From assembly GCF_000816845.1 (NCBI RefSeq), contig NZ_CP006880.1, positions 1,116,001 to 1,180,000 on the forward strand: 64,000 nucleotides of DNA. The letters run 5' to 3'. This document shows positions 59,903 through 64,000 of this stretch, one piece after another. This stretch comes from Rhizobium gallicum bv. gallicum R602sp (GTDB lineage: Bacteria > Pseudomonadota > Alphaproteobacteria > Rhizobiales > Rhizobiaceae). Each line of letters begins with the position of its first letter. Position 1 is the first letter of the stretch. The translations under genes and the position numbers were made by a program. The notes beneath the pieces were generated by a model. That model was given only the letters and a program-made list of their open reading frames with translations, was not told the origin of the DNA and searched no databases.

Positions 59903-62263
59903 TCACCTGTGTCGCACTACGACGAGCGTAATGTCATCATGTATCTTTTGCGTTCCGATATAGGTCATGAGGCTTTCGAGAATACCGTTCATCACCTGCT
60001 CAGCTGTGCGACCGTGCAGGCGGCGGACGTTTTCGCAAAGCCGCTCGATGCCGAATAGTTCGCCTTCGGGATTTTCAGCCTCGGTGACGCCATCGGTATG
60101 AAGGACAATCAAATCGCCCTTGTGAAAGGGTATTTCGCGGGTATCGATGAAAGACGATATATCAGATTCAAGTCCCACTGGCAGGCCGAGGTCGCTGGTG
60201 TCGATCCGTTCGACCGCCCCGGTATGACGAATGACAATCAGATCCTCATGCTGGCCCGAAATCGTCAAACGCTCGCCATCATAGTCCAGAAATGACAGCG
60301 TGACATGCTTGTCGATTTTGGTCCGCTCGATGTTCTTGTAGATCGTGCGGTTCAGATGGCTGAGGAACCTTGAGGGGTTCGTTTCGCCGGCTTCCTGTAG
60401 CGCGCGGGCGACGGACTGCACCATAAGCATCAACACACCGCTTTCGAGGCCGTGGCCCGTCACGTCGCCAATGCCTATCTTCAGGTGAGCTCCGTTTTGC
60501 AGGATATCGTAGTAGTCGCCGCCGACCTCGTCGGCGGGGCGCATATAGGCGGCAATCTCCAACTGCTCGATCGCCGCAAGCTCTTTAGCGCGCGGCAGCA
60601 CCATGAGCTGAATCTGCCGAGCCACATCCAGTTCGGCACCGAGGCGCAGGTTTTCGCTCTTCAATTGGCCGTTCAGAATCGAGATTTCTTCTTTGGCCAC
60701 CTCAATTTCCTGCGTGCGCTCAGCAACCAGGTTCTCGAGATTTTCGGTATGGAAGCTGATCTCCTCGGCCATGCGGTTGAACGCGAGACCAGCCTCGCCG
60801 ACTTCGTCCTTGGTTGGTATATCGACCCTGACAGAATAATCCTTTGTCTGTATGCGCTTGGCGGCACCCGCCAGTGCGCTGATCCCGCTTGTAATTCGCT
60901 TTGACGCCAAAAAGACCGCTCCCGTGACGACGAGCATCGACACGAGAACCGCGAGGATCTGATAAATCAGAATGCGGTTGGTCGCCCGCGATATTTGATC
61001 CCTGGCGGCTGTGAGGGAGGCATAGATTTCACGCTCGGGTACAACGATGCCGAGCGACATTACCTCGCGCTGAACCGGTCCGTTTATCCAAAGATTGGTT
61101 GCGTTTAGCTGTTTTGTAACGACAAGATAAGGAACATCTTCGCCGCTCTCGTTCAGCAAAATGTGCCTTATGACGCCATCGGCATCAAGCGGCAGTGAGG
61201 CGACTTCCTTTTGGGAACTGTTGCGTAAAGAGCGGTCAAGGCCGGTAACGCCCTTGTTCGTGGCGTCGCTCGCCGAGCGTAGACCGATGATCTTTTCCCC
61301 GGCAGGGTTGATCGCAACGACATTGCCGTCCGACATGGTTAGAAAGCCAAATCCGCTTTCGGCCACCTTCACGCGCTCGACAATTTCGGCGAGCTGGTCA
61401 AGGGTGATGTCTGCTCCGGCAGCTCCCGCCACGCTACGCCGATCGGCAGTCCAAAGCGGATGGAAGAAGCTGACGATCAGTTTTCCCGTGATTGCGTCGG
61501 TATAGGGAGCGGTCTGGGTGATATTGTCAGGTACCGGCCGCAAGGAAGGGTCGCTTGCCCACTTCTGCCAGGATTCATAAAGACCGGGAAAGAAGAAATC
61601 CCAAAAGTCTGCGCTGTTGTGACCGGGATAAAGCCGATCGAAAGTCTGCGCTTGATCTGTATAAGGTGCGGTCCTGAAGATCGGGCGCTCCTTCGGCCCA
61701 ATATAGTACATCTGCAGCTTCGATGCGCCATTTTTCAGGAGGTCGGGCGCGACAAGATCAAGGACCGCACTCGTCTCGATATCCGTCTGCACCTGCGGCA
61801 GCGGACGGCGATCCTTGTCCAGGAGGTAGCCCCACACGCTGACGACCGACGGCGCCCCTGGAAGGTTCTGCGCCCATTTACCCTTGGCGTCAAACGTCAC
61901 GGTCACCGCATCTGGAGCCGCCCTTGCCATGGCGGCTCCAATCTCCCCGTTCCTCGCTGGTTGATCGATCTGACCCTGAAGCACGCCTGTCAACGCCTTG
62001 ACGTCGGAATGGACCTGGTGGAGAAGCAAGCCAACCTGCGCGGCCGTGGAATCGGTATAGGCGCGGATATAATCTTGACTTGCCCGTTCAAGGCCGTGTC
62101 CCACTTCGGCCGTCGCATCCCGAGAAAGTCGCTGGACATTCCAAAGGGCGAGACCGCCGCTGACAAGCAGGTCAAAAAGGACCGCCCCACCGACAACAAT
62201 CATGAATTTCGCGCGAAATGAGCGCAGGCCGAGTCTTGGCTTCCTGATCGGCGCGGTCATCAT
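59903..62263 (-). CDS. Membrane SpoIIE/PP2C phosphatase with Cache sensor and HAMP
   Basis: A 786-residue sensor phosphatase. A first membrane helix (~19-40) and a second (~430-455, ILIYQILAVLVSMLVVTGAVFLA) enclose a large dCache-like periplasmic domain. A HAMP (~456-510) and a coiled coil (LVAERTQEIEVAKEEISILNGQ) follow, then a PP2C/SpoIIE domain (~560-786) with metal-site Asp motifs VGGDYYD, IGDVTGHG, HTDGVTEA and HDDITLVVV. It should dephosphorylate one or both STAS domains of the operon in response to an external signal. ATG 62263 overlaps the methyltransferase stop. The architecture recalls SiaA of Pseudomonas. Confidence 0.88.
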   Translation of the reverse strand: MMTAPIRKPRLGLRSFRAKFMIVVGGAVLFDLLVSGGLALWNVQRLSRDATAEVGHGLERASQDYIRAYTDSTAAQVGLLLHQVHSDVKALTGVLQGQIDQPARNGEIGAAMARAAPDAVTVTFDAKGKWAQNLPGAPSVVSVWGYLLDKDRRPLPQVQTDIETSAVLDLVAPDLLKNGASKLQMYYIGPKERPIFRTAPYTDQAQTFDRLYPGHNSADFWDFFFPGLYESWQKWASDPSLRPVPDNITQTAPYTDAITGKLIVSFFHPLWTADRRSVAGAAGADITLDQLAEIVERVKVAESGFGFLTMSDGNVVAINPAGEKIIGLRSASDATNKGVTGLDRSLRNSSQKEVASLPLDADGVIRHILLNESGEDVPYLVVTKQLNATNLWINGPVQREVMSLGIVVPEREIYASLTAARDQISRATNRILIYQILAVLVSMLVVTGAVFLASKRITSGISALAGAAKRIQTKDYSVRVDIPTKDEVGEAGLAFNRMAEEISFHTENLENLVAERTQEIEVAKEEISILNGQLKSENLRLGAELDVARQIQLMVLPRAKELAAIEQLEIAAYMRPADEVGGDYYDILQNGAHLKIGIGDVTGHGLESGVLMLMVQSVARALQEAGETNPSRFLSHLNRTIYKNIERTKIDKHVTLSFLDYDGERLTISGQHEDLIVIRHTGAVERIDTSDLGLPVGLESDISSFIDTREIPFHKGDLIVLHTDGVTEAENPEGELFGIERLCENVRRLHGRTAEQVMNGILESLMTYIGTQKIHDDITLVVVRHR

Positions 62264-63438
62264 AGCGGTTTTCGCCCGGACGCTGCCCAAATGGGCCAGC
62301 CGGCGTAGCCCTTTGGATGAAGCGCCGCAAAGATATGGTCGGCGAATCCTTGTTTGAAACGTTCGATGAATTCCGCTGAATCGCCCCTGCGGACGGACAT
62401 TTCGCCTGCGTAAACATCTCGCCATGCCGCGATGACGTCTGCGAACTCCTGGGGATCGCCGTCGAGGTTGGTGACCATGAAACTTTCCATTTTCACCGCC
62501 TCGAAGCCCGCGTCCAACAATAGACGCAAGCTCTTTGGCCCCATTTCGACGTCCATGTCGAAATGGCTAAAGAGCTTGGCGACCTCGTTATAAGTCCATT
62601 GGATGCTGTCGGCCCGCGGCTCCCCCAGGCAGTGGGAGTTCTTCTCGTTGGTGATGTAAACCCGGCCGCCAGGTTTGCAGATCCGATAGAGCTCCCTGAG
62701 CAGCAGTTCGGGGCGATCGAAGATTTGCAACGAGTGCCGGCAGGTCACGAAATCGAACTGGTCGCTTTCGAACAGCATCTGCGATGCATCGCCGTAAGTG
62801 TATTCAATATCGCGGACATCGAACCTTTCGGCAACATCACGGGCATAGTCGAGGCTTGGCGAGGAATGGTCTAGCGCAACGATCCTTGCTGGACCGAACT
62901 CCTTTCTGACAAGCATCGCGAAATCGCCAATGCCGCAACAGATGTCGGCAATCACCATGCCGTTGCGAAGCCCATGGCGCGGCAATATCTCTCGCTCATG
63001 CCGCCACGTCATCTTGGTCTGCGTTCTGAGGATTGGAATGAAGCTTTTGTTTTCAACGAATGTCTGGCCGGGATAAAAAGCCGAGTCGTAGATCTCGAGC
63101 GCAATGTTCGGTGAAAGATCGCTCAAATGCCGGAACATCCGTGCCGCCCAGGCGACAACGCTTGATGCGACGACCACGAATTTGATTTCGGGCCTTAAAC
63201 GCGAAGCATCGACCAAAACCCGCGTCAAGGCACGAAATGCCGTGCTGTTCATATGCGTAACGCGCTTTAGATTGACGTATAAAACACCGCTGACGGTCTC
63301 GATACCATTTCGCAGCAGCAAGAGATCGTCGGCAATTTCAGCCGTGGAATGAGGTCGAAGCACGCCGGCAAGGGAGAATTCCTGATCGTTGATGTTGAAT
63401 TGCGCTGTAAAGACAGGCGAAGGACTTTGTGCAGTCAA
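62260..63438 (-). CDS. STAS-methyltransferase fusion protein
   Basis: A 392-residue protein. Residues ~10-110 look like a STAS domain (EFSLAGVLRP, then VLYVNLKRVTHMNSTAFRAL, with NSTAF at the usual DSTG position). Residues ~140-300 form a class I SAM-dependent methyltransferase: motif I VIADICCGIGDFAMLV, IVALDHSSPSLDYARDV, DFVTCRHSLQIFDRPELLLRELYRICKPGGRVYI. The fusion places a methyltransferase under possible partner-switch control. It overlaps both neighbours by four bases. The methyl acceptor is unknown. Confidence 0.8.
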   Translation of the reverse strand: MTAQSPSPVFTAQFNINDQEFSLAGVLRPHSTAEIADDLLLLRNGIETVSGVLYVNLKRVTHMNSTAFRALTRVLVDASRLRPEIKFVVVASSVVAWAARMFRHLSDLSPNIALEIYDSAFYPGQTFVENKSFIPILRTQTKMTWRHEREILPRHGLRNGMVIADICCGIGDFAMLVRKEFGPARIVALDHSSPSLDYARDVAERFDVRDIEYTYGDASQMLFESDQFDFVTCRHSLQIFDRPELLLRELYRICKPGGRVYITNEKNSHCLGEPRADSIQWTYNEVAKLFSHFDMDVEMGPKSLRLLLDAGFEAVKMESFMVTNLDGDPQEFADVIAAWRDVYAGEMSVRRGDSAEFIERFKQGFADHIFAALHPKGYAGWPIWAASGRKPL

Positions 63439-63950
63439 TTCAGTAGCCTTTCGAGCGGCAGGTCGACAATGAATGCAAGTGTGCCGATACCCAAATCGCG
63501 GATCTGGATTTCCGCGTCATAGTTCACAACCAGTCCGAGCAGGATCGCTTGGCCATCGGAGGCGGCATCGTTGGTGATCAAGTTGCAATAATTTATAACG
63601 GCTCGGCGGTTTTTTAATCCCAGGACAATCTTCCTGTAGAATTGTCGCTGTTCTGTCGGGCAAGGAAAGATCAGCTCGATGCGCTCGGTCTCCTGACAGC
63701 GATAAAAGTTGCATACGAACTCACCGTCATTCGCCTCTGAGCGAAACGACATCTCCAGAAGCTCGTTAAGGGCTGAGGAGAGCAGGTTGGAATGGCGCAC
63801 GGGATCGCGCCGGTCATGGCTGACCATTCGAGCGACGTAGTTGGACAACTGATCGCAATGCAGCCAGTCGGCGGTAAAGCTCGCCATGTCCATCTTCAGA
63901 CTGAGCAACTGGTCAAATGTGGGGCCAATTGCCGCTTCTTGATTCGTCAA
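63435..63950 (-). CDS. Divergent HATPase-like protein heading the partner-switching operon
   Basis: A 171-residue protein. LLSSALNELLEMSFRS resembles the N box of HATPase regulators (compare [13 protein letters not shown] encoded at 59.3-59.9 kb), but a clear G2 box is missing; IQIRDLGIGTLAFIVDLPLE may be the remaining ATP-lid side. It is therefore a degenerate or divergent member. The start is TTG at 63950, supported by an excellent AAGGAGGT five bases upstream, giving strong initiation despite the weak codon. It is coupled to the STAS-methyltransferase gene by ATGA. Confidence 0.65.
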   Translation of the reverse strand: MTNQEAAIGPTFDQLLSLKMDMASFTADWLHCDQLSNYVARMVSHDRRDPVRHSNLLSSALNELLEMSFRSEANDGEFVCNFYRCQETERIELIFPCPTEQRQFYRKIVLGLKNRRAVINYCNLITNDAASDGQAILLGLVVNYDAEIQIRDLGIGTLAFIVDLPLERLLN

Positions 63951-64000
63951 TCGACACCTCCTTGGCGAATTGCCGCTTCACTTTTCAGCATTTGACCCGA

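Noticed and set aside
1..64000. CRISPR arrays, tRNA and rRNA genes
   Set aside because: No regularly spaced repeats and no recognisable RNA gene sequences were seen on reading.

Overview
The window reads like an accessory replicon or accessory chromosomal region of a member of the Rhizobiaceae (Rhizobium/Agrobacterium/Sinorhizobium type). The reasons are high GC, ExoF-type polysaccharide export, a glycerol-type ABC transporter carrying the small GlpU-like membrane protein, DUF982 and slr1658/slr1659-type regulators, and dense ATGA-coupled operons. I see no core housekeeping genes, rRNA, tRNA or CRISPR array. The species cannot be fixed from sequence reading alone.

Region 1 (1-20.9 kb) is an exopolysaccharide locus. 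It holds the end of a sugar transferase, a methyltransferase, an acyltransferase, a membrane-bound nucleotide-sugar dehydratase, three glycosyltransferases, a Wzc-like co-polymerase without a tyrosine tail, a pectate-lyase-like protein, a DegT aminotransferase, a PIG-L deacetylase, an ExoF-like export protein and a Wzx flippase. Unusually, it also holds catalytically intact MurA and MurB paralogues, which suggests a lactyl-ether (muramic-acid-like) sugar in the polymer. No Wzy polymerase was recognised.

Region 2 (20.9-26.6 kb) carries an MFS transporter, a DUF6065-like gene, a secreted Ser/Asn-repeat protein, an anti-sigma/ECF sigma pair and a secreted subtilase. Three exact copies of GGAATA-N15-CGTT lie directly upstream of the DUF6065-like, Ser/Asn and subtilase genes. 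They probably mark a small local ECF regulon.

Region 3 (26.8-38.6 kb, minus strand) looks like one long operon. It runs from a glycerol-type ABC transporter to a fused DhaK-DhaL kinase and then to a PTS-type dihydroxyacetone kinase whose phosphodonor DhaM is split into EIIA, HPr and a full-length EI. It also encodes a small helix-turn-helix protein and a second DhaK. A 28-bp near-perfect inverted repeat precedes it.

Region 4 (38.9-44.6 kb) is a YbhGFSR-like ABC exporter with a TetR regulator, apparently transcribed from a promoter that would give a leaderless mRNA. Region 5 (44.9-55.7 kb) has a dimethylglycine/sarcosine-dehydrogenase-like enzyme, a frameshifted padR next to chrA, a VOC protein, an aldehyde dehydrogenase/DUF779 operon with a GAF-Fis regulator and matching operators, and a solute-binding protein directly followed by a diguanylate cyclase.

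Region 6 (56-58.8 kb) is decayed DNA: two tiny coupled membrane ORFs, a glutathione S-transferase with two frameshifts, an IS5-family transposase remnant and a sugar-permease fragment. Region 7 (59.0-63.95 kb, minus strand) is a tightly coupled partner-switching operon: a divergent HATPase-like protein, a STAS-methyltransferase fusion, a membrane SpoIIE phosphatase, an slr1658-type HATPase and an slr1659-type STAS protein.
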